Notes: a model not told the origin generated them from the sequence alone. A stretch of DNA of 64,000 bases from Trissonchulus latispiculum (GCA_030248195.1 JASAND010028846.1:24853-88852); one strand, 5' to 3'. Counted from the first letter of the stretch, positions 48,001 through 58,639 are shown. Program-made: numbers and translations.

Positions 48001-48660
48001 AGGCCCATACTCACGTCTCATCTCCACAGGGAGGTCAGACCGCTGATCCCTTCGGTCAGTCGGTTGACCATTGTCTCGCCGGTTGTCAGGTCGATAACGC
48101 TCATTCCTATACTGCTGATCGTAATTCCCATCATCCCTACGTTCATACTTTCTGTTATCTCTACTGTCATAATTCCTACTATTCCTATTGTCATAACGTT
48201 CCCTATTACCGTTTCCATTGCTGTCATTGAATCTACCACGATCATAATTGTCACGTCCCTGCCCATTTCGATTGTCATAATTTCGATTCCGTTCAGAGTC
48301 TCGAAAAGACCCACGATTAGACTGAAAATTTTGGTTTCTTGCCTGATAAGCTCCCCCTCCCGGTTGTCGGCACTCCCGTCGGACGTGTCCGGGCTTATTA
48401 CAGTTAAAACAGGTGGTACCGGGGGGCAAGTCTCGTGAACGTTCAGATTTTCCTGCACTGGACGCTTTTTTGGAATTTTCGGCCTCAAACTTTTCAAAAC
48501 GAATCTTCAAATCTCTAACAGCTTTCTCTGCTTCGGCAATTGCCGCGGGAGCGTCCTGCTCTGCTCGAAAATTAGGTTCCAAAAAGGATGGGTATCCCTC
48601 CCCCGGGTACTCTCCTTCTGCCAACTGAGCTCTCTCAGCAGCCTTAGCTAACGAGTACAC
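45088..48660 (-). CDS. env: ERV Gag nucleocapsid - envelope continuous ORF (1,190 codons)
   Basis: One open frame entered from gag by the shift near 48655 (its first codon is GTG, not a start). Residues 41-62 are coiled-coil-like. C84-C87-H92-C97 is a CX2CX4HX4C knuckle. Residues 100-290 are Arg/Asn/Tyr/Ser-rich, RNA-binding in style. At 428-443 there is a leader-like segment (IFWLLMGLLLSTASAQ). Then comes an ectodomain with Cys and N-glycosylation sites, a furin-type site RQRHKR at 591-596, a Gly/Ala-rich fusion peptide just after it, a heptad-like helix, a transmembrane segment near 1008-1025 and a ~165-residue tail. This is a class-I-like fusion protein. It precedes pol instead of following it. 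No stop or shift interrupts the ORF. Env is probably made from a spliced or internally initiated mRNA; no start is certain. Confidence 0.85.
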   Translation of the reverse strand: MYSLAKAAERAQLAEGEYPGEGYPSFLEPNFRAEQDAPAAIAEAEKAVRDLKIRFEKFEAENSKKASSAGKSERSRDLPPGTTCFNCNKPGHVRRECRQPGGGAYQARNQNFQSNRGSFRDSERNRNYDNRNGQGRDNYDRGRFNDSNGNGNRERYDNRNSRNYDSRDNRKYERRDDGNYDQQYRNERYRPDNRRDNGQPTDRRDQRSDLPVEMRREYGPKFAVSRSRVQGNGYYHEDSGRDRHYSGSSAYSGSDRSEYHSRRQYYSRQPRSDSGSAGQYSARSVRAVSPQCVRHAKRCLTSPHFSHRILMCRQPMVCTCRPERYEPPCLLRGALTPSTVTSTDEELFIPISNSDDVSPRNYESYRETKVSTKSHTVAVQCELYSDKLLEIFEKETEEPKTFDFSLLLLPFWSLFSAVRSLRKLGTPIFWLLMGLLLSTASAQSATETGSSQFLADEIAKIGTVVLPRWGAVLSPAGIGVISQKTEYLALIVQLAVPPISPQWKPPEWANEEDCIDLNTGKAKTDQYCVRMINQSCPQHDFLEQEIDQIKAEYRKIYSGVLNTNFYSKLLASLCRSTPGVCTSYPPIEPGRQRHKRFIEFLLAGALGIGGIANSLSNSYHLGKLDAKVNAVEQGFHILRDEQTKITDSVRKIVHANEQVYAFLHHTVQDLTTLIIRARCSNFSYMRQIYMQLLAHIFTSSLREGLNSVMHAGLRSEITPGLVNLQTLKGIIKTHPSLRNSLLSQEPSLIYQFGKVYPIKTDFNSLRFGFMLKIPVPLEQEVRPLYAVHNVGYNSRLHGITTLAPMPDYAQRLDSGEVREIDVTECKTAPGLWFCPPNAIVTSLRAKCLQILISFSEDRAEKEFSACKDYVKVKVLDNSTEYRTTPAGVLIRTNYTEVIVARSPSLNHVAEGERVPVPETGTLWFEHGRYLHLIIGNTILTSMLGIARTTVTLADLKETVVPAPLGRIPLHFIELSTAEYENEQARNLIQDQMKEYVHLPFVPLQLNHGLFMVIIIVVIRCIIVFWVTPCGRKFRNRIRGKCHYKPDTNAAAPVISAPMDGRRLTERLFSDDEEEAPIELGSLAVHDERIPLRSVNRSLDYDNLRKAANRCQATSKTISRDTSYASSMSDYNAKDSEASAHLLSDERTDCTSPTIDMSVDKKHRNERHIVFSRASGHLRNKTQEMRPPIHH

Positions 48661-49274
48661 CCCGGAGGCACTCTGTTCTTGAGATCAGTTCTCAATCCAA
48701 AAAGAAACAGTCGTAATTTTAATAGTTCAACTTGTTTGTCAGTGAACCCGTCCTCCTCCTTAAAGCTAAGGCGTGCATACCTATTTAATCGCATTAGATA
48801 ATCAGCTACAGGTTCTCCCTTCTCTTGTTTTACCTGGAACATTAGGGACGAGGCGTGAAGCGCGGTGTGCGGGGGTACCATAATCTTCTTAGCTTCTGCA
48901 ATCAGTTCAGTCCATTTGCCCCTACTATCCTTGGGCACAGATCGGAAATGTTCGAGAGCACGCCCTTTCAAGGAACTCGAGAAACTATGTACTTTTTGCC
49001 ATTCATCAAAATTCATTACGCTGCAAAACCTTTCGTATTATTCGACGTGCTCTTCAAACGATTCCGAGGAGTGACCATGGTGAATGGGCACTGAACTGAA
49101 AGCAGTGGCTACCCCTTGAGCTCTAACTACAGCATTAAATTCGGTCAAAGTTTTCGTTAGGGCAGTTAAAGCAACGTTTTCGGGTCCAGCCGGTGGCGGC
49201 GTGGACGGAGGAGATTCCGGCTGTTCGGGCGGGTTGGGAGGTGTCCCCCCTCCCGTTTCTGCAGGATCAAGCAT
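48648..49274 (-). pseudogene. gag: ERV gag, matrix/capsid part, disrupted
   Basis: Starts at 49274 with a Pro-rich N-terminus, then a capsid-like region (FDEWQKVHSFSSSLKGRALEHF, FQVKQEKGEPVADYLMRLNR) typical of Gypsy Gag. Two lesions are visible: an in-frame TAA at 49038-49040, after which the same frame continues, and a one-base shift at a G run near 48655 that moves reading into the 48660-45088 frame. The zinc knuckle lies in that next frame. Gag would form the particle core in the cytoplasm. Confidence 0.8.
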
Positions 49275-49507
49275 TCTGTATATTACGTAAAATTATCTTT
49301 CTTACCTAACTAAACAACTAGGTTATAAGACAGTGTATTATTAATATACCACTTATGCGTTACACACACAGTCACACCTCGATGTCTGTTAAAATGGTGA
49401 GTTCTTTTGGAAAAAATTAGGAGCCCAGAAGTTTTCAGAGAAAACAAACTTCACTACGTTGCAAATGATCTTTCTAAAAATTCTTTTTTAAAACTCCAAT
49501 ATTTTTC

Positions 49508-49525
49508 CTCCATAGGCGGGCTCCA
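49508..49525 (-). promoter_or_regulatory. Putative ERV primer-binding site
   Basis: Two bases past the 5' LTR the minus strand reads TGGAGCCCGCCTATGGAG. The opening TGG is the expected complement of a tRNA 3' CCA. TGGxGCCCGC also fits the acceptor end of the tRNA-Lys at 4802-4874 with one mismatch, but the match then stops, so the primer is unproven. Confidence 0.45.
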
Positions 49526-49527
49526 CA

Positions 49528-50993
49528 TGTAAAGAAAAGGCTATTTGGGGGTCGTTTTGCTCTTCAGATCCTGGTAAACTCTCTGCTTTCCCTTATTAAC
49601 CGTTGACTTTCGAGCCTCCCAATTACCTTACCTAAAATTACAGGGGTCAATATAATCTTTCCAGCTATTTGGATTAACTCAAGATGTCTGCCTATTACAA
49701 ACTACCTAGTCTAGGTCGAACTTCTGTCTAAGAACTGGACCAAATATCTCTCGCTCATTATGACGCAGGTTAAGCCCGATAAGTATTAGATTAAATTAAA
49801 TTATTATTTTAATTGGGACAAATGTAGATTACATACAATAACGGATTATCTACAGTTTAAGATACGTAGGTAATGATCATCACAATGGTCACAATACACA
49901 ACAGAGTTAGTTAACGTCAAAACAAGTACAACAAAACAATCACAATGGTCAGAGGTATTCAGAAGAAGGTTTTCAGTCTACTCAATTCAATCCTCAACTT
50001 TTAGCAAACTCTTGAAAGCCTCAATGTTATAGAGATAAAACTTCTTTCACACCTCCATAAGTCAGACTTACAACTCAAGCTACCTTGATGCTCCGATTCC
50101 AAGCGCGTCGTGTGGATCCAAGGCAGGTCTTCCGGAGTAAAACGGGAAAGGTCAATAAAAATCAGCACTGAGGTTAAAGCAGAATACAGAATGAGTCAGA
50201 AAGAAACACGAGTCGTGGCTGGCCCCTTTTAAGTAAAATCACAGAAGGTCCAAACTGACCACCAGACAGAACAAAATCCACTAGCGGACCCGTATAGGGC
50301 CCTCGGTCTAAGAATCCAAACTCGATCAGAGACAAAAATGACAACCGTTCCGTTAGGCAGCACAACCACGACTGATTTGGAAATTTTGAGAATTTTTGGG
50401 GTTTGGGGAAGACCTGTCAATCAAGGGTGTGTGACGTGCGATAGGCGGGCCTTTCGGCCGCCTCTGTAGTTCTTTGATGTCACGTGCGAGTCTTTGAGTG
50501 TAAAGAGAAACGTCATTTTGATGTGACGTCGTATTTGCTCAAGGGGTGAGTGGGGCGCCGAAAATTCCCAAACTTGAACGTATTAACCCCACTCAGGGCC
50601 CTGCTGTGATAAAACCCCAAATTTTGGTAAAACTCAGCAAACAAAATAATCCATCATTTCTTAGGAATAGAATCTTATCTCAACTTTTCGGTCCACTGCA
50701 CAATTCTTAACAAAGATCCACTTAGCAACAAAGACTTAAAATACTTTCACCCAAAAATAATCATACAAGGAATCAAGACCAAACTGTCACCAAAATACCA
50801 AAATTGTCATCCACCAAACTTAGCTAGTACAATCACAGCAAAAAGATTCACAACAGACATGACAGATCTAACTAATCCAGCAATAGTTGTACAGATTCAA
50901 TTAATCAAACTCAGCTCCAATACTCGACTCAAGCTGCTAATTCCAGCTTTAGTTTATCCCGTGGGTAACAGTACGAAATTCCTTGCCTCCACA
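49528..50993 (-). repeat. ERV 5' LTR
   Basis: 1,466 bp, TG...CA, direct repeat of 33806-35272 at about 99% identity by eye. Confidence 0.93.
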
Positions 50994-50997
50994 TTTA

Positions 50998-52753
50998 TGT
51001 AAAAGCCAAATGTTGTGATCTGAATTGATGCTGTATCGACAAATGTTGTGGTCTATGAGCATAGGTATCGAATTGTGGGAACGTGACCCGAATGTCAAAT
51101 GGCCGCCTGTGTAAAGCCATCTGGGTACACCAGAAACCTGCTAACTGGCTATGCGTGAGAAATTCCGGCCAAATGCACCTGGGACGGTTTTGTGGAAAAA
51201 GATCTGAATTGGCAAAGGGTTGCTTACGGATCGGTCGTTTGGAGCAGCTCTTCTACCAGCATAATTGCAGCTTCGGACTCGATGGCGGCGTATCGTATAG
51301 GGACACGCCACAGCGGATGCCGATTCTGCTCTCTGGCGCTAAGTAGGTCAAGTCAAGTCAAGTTGCCTTCTAGGGTCAACCGACTGGCACCGGGTCTGCT
51401 TTCTCCTAGTTCCTCTATTTCGGGTCGGGGTATGGAGTCCGTCGTCTTCTAAGGGCTCCGTTCTTAAGGTCCTCACGAGGTTTAGCCACTAAATTCGTAA
51501 TCTTAAAACTTCGTTTGATTTTACTTCATGTTAGTTTTAATTGTCGTTTACGCCTGGGGCCACGCATAGCAGAATTTTGCTTGTTTTATACTTCCTTGTA
51601 TTTTTGTAGTTTGCATTGTTATGTATATCATTTCATGTTGGTGTGCATAATCTGCATTGTACTTGCCTTCCTTTTTGTGTTGTGAAGTGGTTTTCTTGGC
51701 TGTGCTCCATCTACTCCCCCCCCTGATCTGCTGTGCCAAGCGAGTACCAACCTTGTTCGCAGTAGCCGGACATGGATGTTTGTGGTTGGTTCTGTCGGCT
51801 GCAGTGGTTTGCTGAGGGGTGGGGTCGCGCCGGAGGGTGTCCTGCATACGTGTGCTTGGGGGGTTTGGGGGGGGGGGGTTCCACCCCCCCAGACCTGAGC
51901 TCACCCCCCCCAGCGGGGTCCCTCACCCCCCCAGAATCCGGATTTGTCCGGTAAAAAACCGGAAGAATCCGGTTTTTCGGCGGCCGTCGGCCGCCCTTCA
52001 CCCCCCCCCCAAAACTTCCCCTCCTGCACATGTCTGGTGTCCTGGTGCTTCCGCGGTTTATACTATGACGGCTGTGTTATTTCGTTGGGTACCCTTCAGT
52101 GGGTTTGCTCCGGTGCTGACTACGGGTGCCCTCTTGGTATCCTTGCACTGTTGGGGTTGTCGTTTGGCTGCACCAGCCTAGTGCCATGTGACGTTTACTG
52201 TATTACTCTGCCCTCCACTTGGACAATCTTGTCCCGGATTTTGACTACCATTTGGATAACTGTTTGGCATGCCCATGTCAGCTGTTACTTGTTCAGCCTG
52301 GTCGGGGCTATTTTGCACCAGCACTTCTTCGTTTGGTGAGCGGGGGCTTCCCTGTTGATCTGTTCCCGGGATGATCGATCTGTGTCCGGACTTTATCTTG
52401 GGAGACCGTCTGCACTACATGCCGAGCCGCGTTGGCCGCTACCGGAGGATTTTCCAGCGTCTCGAGGTTTCGTGGCTTCGTTTTGGTGACTCCTGCCCTG
52501 CCATCTTGGGCTTTTGACTGTGCCGTTCTGTCCTCCGTGGTGGTACTGGAGGTGTTGGAAGTGTTGATCGCGCTTCTTGTTCTATATTTTGTGTCCGCAG
52601 GCACTCAGTGTACTACCGGAGGCGTCTCCCACGCGCGTAGGAGCACTGTTTTATTTCTATCAGCATCTCCTCGGGTAGTGTAATGCAGACGTAATAAAAA
52701 TATGGTAAAATAAAAATATCCTTGCAATAGAAACAGAATAGTGTTATGGATAC
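50998..52753. other. GC-rich segment of unknown origin
   Basis: Clearly richer in GC than the surroundings, with long C runs (51880-52010). On the minus strand, 52604-52308 gives a 98-codon Thr/Arg/Lys-rich frame, followed in another frame by a Gln/Asn/Pro-rich stretch to about 52190. This looks like a decayed retroelement ORF, but no domain is recognisable. 51350-51360 is a short GTCAA repeat. Confidence 0.35.
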
Positions 52754-52930
52754 TATTAGAAAACATAGTATTCACTTACTGCGTGAATGAGATTTGACCA
52801 AGTAGCTTAGTTATGTATAACCGAAGTAGTCGTATTGTTAGCACCTAATATATACGTGTTATAAGTTGCTAGTAATCCTGCAACTGTTTCAAGAGTCCTA
52901 AAGTCTTATATTTACTGCGCCTGCCCATTA
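52754..52930 (+). repeat. Copia 5' LTR
   Basis: 177 bp, matching 56998-57168 with indels around GTTGCTAGTAATCCTGC and near the 3' end. Confidence 0.85.
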
Positions 52931-52944
52931 GGTTATGGGCCCAG
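52931..52944 (+). promoter_or_regulatory. Copia half-tRNA(iMet) primer-binding site
   Basis: GGTTATGGGCCCAG is complementary to the anticodon-arm region of initiator tRNA-Met (CTGGGCCCATAACC), as in Drosophila copia, which primes from a cleaved internal tRNA fragment. Confidence 0.8.
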
Positions 52945-53038
52945 TGGATGCTCCCTAAAGTGGCTTTTTCGTGCTGGTCTTGGGTTTGTCAATTTGGTCT
53001 TACTGGTTCCGGCGGTATTGTCCATATCCGGGGTCAAA

Positions 53039-56000
53039 ATGGCGGAAAAAGCTAAAGGTTTGACAATTGACAAATTTGATGGGAATAACTATCCTATCTG
53101 GAAATTCAAGATGCGTATGCTTTTAACCGAAAGGGACCTTTGGGGGTATGTTGAAGGGACTGAAACACTTGCGGATGGTGCCACTCCGGCACAGGTCAGG
53201 GATTTTCGAAAGAAGGAAAATAAAGCCTTGGCAACTTTGGTGCATGGATTAGAAGATAACCAGATTTTTCTGGTGAAATCGGCGAATACGGCGCGAGAAG
53301 CTTGGAACAACCTGCAGGCACACTACGAAAGAAGAACGCTGGTAAACAAACTTTACCTTCGGCGAAAGTTGTTTCGGCTGCAGATGAAGGAAGGAGAAGA
53401 CATTTTGGCCCACATCAACCAGATCAAAGATTTGGCAGATCAGTTGTCAGCCATTGACGCCCCAGTCAGTGAGGAAGACCTGGTCACCATCCTATTGGCG
53501 AGCTTACCGGAGTCCTACGATAATTTGATCACCGCCCTGGACTCACGTTCAGATGAGCTGACCCTCCCTTTCGTTCAAAGTCGCTTACTCCAAGAAGAAG
53601 CTAAACGCAAAGAAAACAGAGAAACCACAGATTCAGCTGCTGAAAAAGCGCTCTCTGTGGAACCTCGACAGCGGTCCAGCGGGAAAAGTGGGAACTGTTA
53701 CAACTGCGGAAAGCCCGGTCACTTTGCGAGAGAATGCAGACACCGAAAAGGAGGCCCTCGCCAATGTCGCCCTCAAAATCGCTCAAATCGCAAGGCGAAT
53801 GCAGCTTGGAAGTCTACGACGGATTCGGCGGATGAATCTGACCCTGGCGCTTTCATTGTGGTGGGAGAAAGCCAAAAGGTTCTTCTTACTGAGGATAAAA
53901 GCTACGATGCGTCAGCGGCGTGGTTCATCGATTCTGGTGCAACCCAGCATATGTCATTCAGAAAGGACTGGATGCAGAACTATGAATTGCTGCCGAACCC
54001 TGAAGATATCACCTTGGGCGATGGCCGACTGGTCCAGGCCATTGGGAAAGGAGATGTAGCCATGAAAATGCATCTTCCGGAAGGTAATAAAAAGATTTTG
54101 TTTAAAAATGTATTCCATGTTCCAAAGCTAACATTGAATCTAGTATCAGTCAGGGCCATCACCAAGAAGAGGAAAGTGATAAAATTCACAAAAGACAAGT
54201 GTTCTGTATTTGGTCATGGTGAACTTCTTGGTGTTGCTGAGCTGATAGGAAAGCTGTATAAGCTGAAATGCAGTTGGTACCGCGGCCAAAGTGCTCACGT
54301 TGCTGCCATTGACCTAGCCACTCTTTGGCACCAACGGCTCGGGCACTTAAGTGAAGATAGTCTAAAGAAACTAGCTGCACAGCAGATTGTAAAGGGAATT
54401 CCAAAGATTAAAATGGAAGGACTAAAGTTTTGTAAAGGATGTGCGCAAGGTAAACAGCACAGACAGGTCTTTCCTAAACAAAGCAAAACAACAGCTTCAA
54501 CTTTGCTTAGTTTGGTTCACTCTGATCTTTGCGGCCCAATGCAAACAACTTCAATTGGAGGTTCAAGATACTTCTTAACCTTTATCGATGAAAAGTCTCA
54601 TCTCACCTATGTTTACTTCTTGAAGCATAAAAGCGAAGTACTACAGAAGTTCCGCGAATTTGAAGCTGAAATTTCAAACTTTACAGGAAAGAGTATAAAA
54701 GTTCTGCGCACTGATAATGGTACAGAATATGCAAATGCAGAGTTCCAGGATTTCTGCAAAAAGAAGGGTATTATTCATCAAACTACAGTCCCTCATACCC
54801 CGGAGCAGAATGCAACCGCTGAACGGATGAATAGGACGCTTGTCGAAACTGCTCGGTCGATGCTCCATCATGCTGAGTTGCCGAAGATGTTTTGGGCCGA
54901 GGCAGTTGCGACAGCGGCTTACCTGAAAAACAGATCACCTACAAAAGCTGTAGTTGGGATGACTCCATTTGAAAGCTTCTTTGGCACAAAACCCAGTGTA
55001 GGCCATACGAAGGTTTTTGGGTGTCACGCCTATGCTCATGTCCCCAAAGTGAAAAGACAGACGTTTGATGTAAAGTCCGTCCACTGTAGATTCGTTGGCT
55101 ACAGTACCACGACTAAGGGATACAGGCTCTATGATATGGTAAATAAGAAAGTTTTCTTATCTCGCGATGTCTGGTATGATGAAGACTGTTTCAGCCAGGA
55201 AGATAAAGAGAAGAAAGAAATCGTTGCTGTGGAGTCTGAATCAGAACCCTCGGAAATCGGAGATATGGAACAGAGAGAAGCAGAGCCTTAGCCTGAAGAA
55301 AGAAGAGAGCCTGAACCTGGGCTTGAAGAAATAAGATTTCCTGTCCGCAGAAGGCGTCGTCCATTGCAGTTCCATGAAATCGGTGATTCTCTGAGCGACG
55401 CTGCGAAAGGTAAAGCACACTATGCTTGCGTCACAGCACAAATTGATGAACCTGCCACGATTGATGAAGCAATGACTGGAGAAAACGCCTAGGAGTGGAA
55501 GACTGCCGTTCAAGCTGAAATAGATTCCTTGCTTGAAAACGAAACCTGGACATTGGTATCTCTACCGGATGGCAGAACTCCAGTCAAGTGCAAATGGATC
55601 TTCTAAGTAAAGTACAAAGCCGATGGGACCGTGGAAAGGTTTAAGGCAAGACTGGTGGCCAAAGGATATTCGCAGAGCTACGGCGTGGATTACGAAGAAA
55701 CTTTTGCCCCGGTCGTAAAGTTCACGTCTGTCCGGTCACTTCTAGCCATTGCGGCCCAAGAGGAAATGGATGTCCATCAAATGGACGTGACGACAGCCTT
55801 TCTCTATGGAAAATTGGACGAAGAAATCTACATGGAACAACCAGCCGGGTTTGTAAAACAAGGTCAGGAAAATCTGGTCTGCAAACTTCAGAGAAGTCTC
55901 TACGGCCTGAAACAGTCGCCTAGATGTTGGAATCTCACGTTGGACGAATACCTCCGTCGAAATGAATTCCAGAAGATTGAATTCGACGCCTGTCTCTATG

Positions 56001-56980
56001 TCAAGAAGACAGAAGAAGACGTGGTCGTTCTCGCACTTTATGTTGATGATCTTCTGGTGGCCACAAAGAATGCCGAGATGATGGAGGAGACAAAGAATAT
56101 ACTGAAGCAGCGGCTCAAAATGAAAGATTTAGGCAAAGTCCACTATTACCTAGGAGTCCAGATAAAGTATGACAAGGATAAAGGAATCTTGGATATGAAT
56201 CAGAAAAGATACGTGGAGAAAGTTCTAGAGAGATTCGGGATGAAAGACTGCAAACCTGTCTCAACCCCAATGGAGCCAGGTCTGAAATTGGAGAAACAAG
56301 TTGAACAGGGATTGGATGAGAGCCAGAAATCAACCTATCAGGCTATGGTTGGCAGTCTTCTATATGCTGCCATAGCGACTCGTCCAGACCTAGCCGCCGC
56401 AGTGGGAGTAGTGTGCAAATTCACAGCGGTTAAAAGAATACTGCGATACGTAAAATGGACATTGACTATGGGCATAACTTTTGCCCGCTCAGAATCTGGG
56501 TTGGTCTTATACGGTTACTCGGATTCTGACAGGGCTGGGGATGTCACAGATAGAAAGTCCACGACGGGTTTTATCTTCAAACTTGCCCAAGGACCCGTCA
56601 GCCGGATCAGCAAGAAGCAACCTACTGTCGCTCTATCCACGGCTGAAGCTGAGTACGTTGCTCTCAGCTTGGCCACAAAGGAACTAATTTGGATGCGAAC
56701 TTTGCTTCAAGAATTGGCCTTCAGTCAGCCAGGGCCCACAACCATCTACGAGGACAACCAAACCACCATTGCTATGGTCAAGAACCCCGTAAGCCATGCC
56801 AGAACGAAGCATATAGAAATAAAGCACCACTTTATACGAGAGAAGTTGGCAAACAAAGATTTGTTCGTCGCCTACTGTTCATCAGACGACAACGAAGCAG
56901 ATCTCCTTACGAAGCCATTAAATAAATTTAAATTCGAGAAGTTGCGTGGTCAAATTGGGGTTCATGCGATAAGTGAATAA
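53039..56980 (+). pseudogene. gag-pol: Copia gag-pol polyprotein with three nonsense codons
   Basis: ATG at 53039. Gag UBN2-like region (FDGNNYPIWKFKM), zinc knuckle CYNCGKPGHFARECRH, protease (FIDSGATQHMS), integrase zinc finger (HQRLGHL...CKGCAQGKQ) and core (DLCGPM, RTDNGTEY), RT (MDVTTAFLYG, LYVDDLLV), RNase H (SDSDRAGD, IEIKHHFIREK). One frame throughout, with stops TAG at 55289, TAG at 55490 and TAA at 55604. A short in-frame deletion is likely near 56418, where the usual segment before AVKRILRY is missing. Length otherwise normal for copia. Confidence 0.92.
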
Positions 56981-56997
56981 GTGGGAGTATTAGAAAA

Positions 56998-57168
56998 CAT
57001 AGTATTCACTTACTGCGTGAATGAGATTTGACCAAGTAGCTTAGTTATGTATAACCGAAGTAGTCGTATTGTTAGCACCTGATATATACGTGTTAGAAGT
57101 TGCTAGTTGCTAGTAATCCTGCAACTGTTTCGCCGGTCCTAAGACATAATTACTGCGCCTGCCCATTA
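56998..57168 (+). repeat. Copia 3' LTR
   Basis: 171 bp. Contains a GTTGCTA duplication absent from the 5' copy. Confidence 0.85.
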
Positions 57169-57453
57169 GCTTTTGCCTACGAAATTAATCATTTTTCTGA
57201 TATTTCAAAAAATGACATTTTTTGTTTGACTGATGTTTATTTGTTAGGCGAGCTGAGTTTATTCTGAGTTTATTCAGCGGAAATGAGATCTGACATGTGC
57301 CAAAGGCATAATTGGGGTGCACTCCGAAATATAAATATAAACGTAACAGTTTTCTCTTACTGCTAGTTTCGCTGATAGTCAGTAGATTAAAGCCTCAGTG
57401 ACAACGGTACTTTTCAGTAATCTATCAAAACATTCTGACTCCATACAAACAAA

Positions 57454-58400
57454 TTAAATTCCAAGGCTTTTGGCAGTTTGTACAACACACTGGAAAGCGG
57501 CTAAGGAAATATGCCAATCGTGTTGGGATTTCTTCATTTGTGTTCCAGTGTAGCAAGACTTTCTGCTGCCCGTGCGTTTGTAATTGTAATTGTGCGCTTG
57601 TGTAAATTCATAGCCATATCCCATTAGGAAAGCTGCCATTCGTGGTGGAGTATTACTGTCTATTTCTGGTTTCGGAAAGTTTCCATGGAAACCGTCAACT
57701 GTCATGGGATTTCCGTTTGTGATTCCGCTCTTTCCATTCCGAGGAAACCTGCTGTCGCGTTTTCCATTTTTCGTTTGGCAATATCCCAGTTGAAAACAGC
57801 ACAAGGAAATATCAATCTTTGCATACTATTTTTGGACACTGCTCCTTCCAGTTGGCGCAACCAGGGAGCCTACTCTCACTGCATTCCCACTTACTTTGAG
57901 TCGCCAGTTTAGTTAAGACTGATACGTATATGGATACTTGATATCGCCAGAAATGGTTGCACTGTCCTTTTTGAAGTCAGCCAGAGTTATTTCGCAATGG
58001 CAAGCTTGTTCCTTGTAACATCCTTTGCTTTTAATTCACGTAGTGGTTTCTTTACTCCTTCATTACTGTCTTTCGGCGAACTTTGCATGTTTCCCCAGTT
58101 ATTTGCCTCACACTGTTTTCCAGCTGACTTTCCTCAAAAACTATTCCTCATCCGGTAATTCATCTGGTTCTACCACGAAACGGGAATCCCCGGGATTCTA
58201 TAACGAGTCGGGAAACCATAGTCCAAATCATACATAACATCTTTTTTCGTTGCAACATCTTTACAAACCTTGCAAACATCCCATTGGCAGACTTGGTGCT
58301 GCAGACATCGATCATTGGGGACTTTTCGAAAAAACGGGGCTAAGAACGCTTGCCCGCCCAGCATGACTGGGCCCATCAATCACCTGTTCAAGGGTGGCAA
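57454..58400 (-). pseudogene. Decayed Cys-rich coding region, family unknown
   Basis: Minus-strand islands with coding character lie in order but in shifting frames: 58379-58170 (CQWDVCKVCKDVATKKD), about 58023-57905 (GCYKEQACHCEITLADFKKD), about 57900-57815 (KWECSESRLPGC, EQCPKIVCKD) and 57804-57454 (GYCQTKNGKR, FLMGYGYEF, SCYTGTQ). Stops lie between them and no convincing introns join them. It reads like the remains of a secreted Cys-rich protein. I do not recognise the family. Confidence 0.35.
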
Positions 58401-58639
58401 CAATAATTAATTAGTATTAATTACGTATAACAGTGATGAATGTAAACCGATTGCTGTTTGCTCAGTTTATCAGCCCGCATAATTATAATATGCAAAACTA
58501 GCACGTGCTAGTATAGTATAGCTTAATGGCAGAATAGGTATTGCTACTCAAAGTGTCCCATTGTGCCAGCCTGCCAATTAAATGAAAGACATGGTAGAAC
58601 AGAATTTTATCATTTAAATGTAAATCATTTGTAAATTTT

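Larger units (their letters stand above)
33802..50997 (-). mobile_element. Env-bearing Gypsy-type endogenous retrovirus, 17.2 kb
   Basis: LTRs at 33806-35272 and 49528-50993, flanked by a TTTA duplication (33802-33805, 50994-50997). Transcription runs right to left: 5' LTR, leader, gag (49274-48650), zinc knuckle plus env (48660-45088), protease to integrase (about 45070-39776, perhaps to 39526), two accessory ORFs (38683-37136), then a GC-rich 3' region and the 3' LTR. LTR identity is ~99%, so insertion was recent. Gypsy-type RT and integrase with a class-I-like envelope suggest an errantivirus-like lineage, but env lying between gag and pol and the paired accessory genes are not the usual plan. 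At 17 kb it is about twice the usual Gypsy length. gag and pol carry several inactivating lesions. Confidence 0.9.
52754..57168 (+). mobile_element. Copia (Ty1/copia) LTR retrotransposon, decayed
   Basis: LTRs 52754-52930 and 56998-57168 (TATTAGAAAACATAG...CTGCCCATTA), several indels apart, so older than the ERV. The primer site directly follows the 5' LTR, and a purine tract (AAGTGGGAG) precedes the 3' LTR. Single gag-pol frame. No target duplication was found, and the ends are not TG...CA. Confidence 0.9.

Noticed and set aside
47929..48438. 169-codon Ile/Val/Ser/Thr-rich plus-strand frame
   Set aside because: Antisense of the Arg/Asn/Tyr-rich nucleocapsid region.
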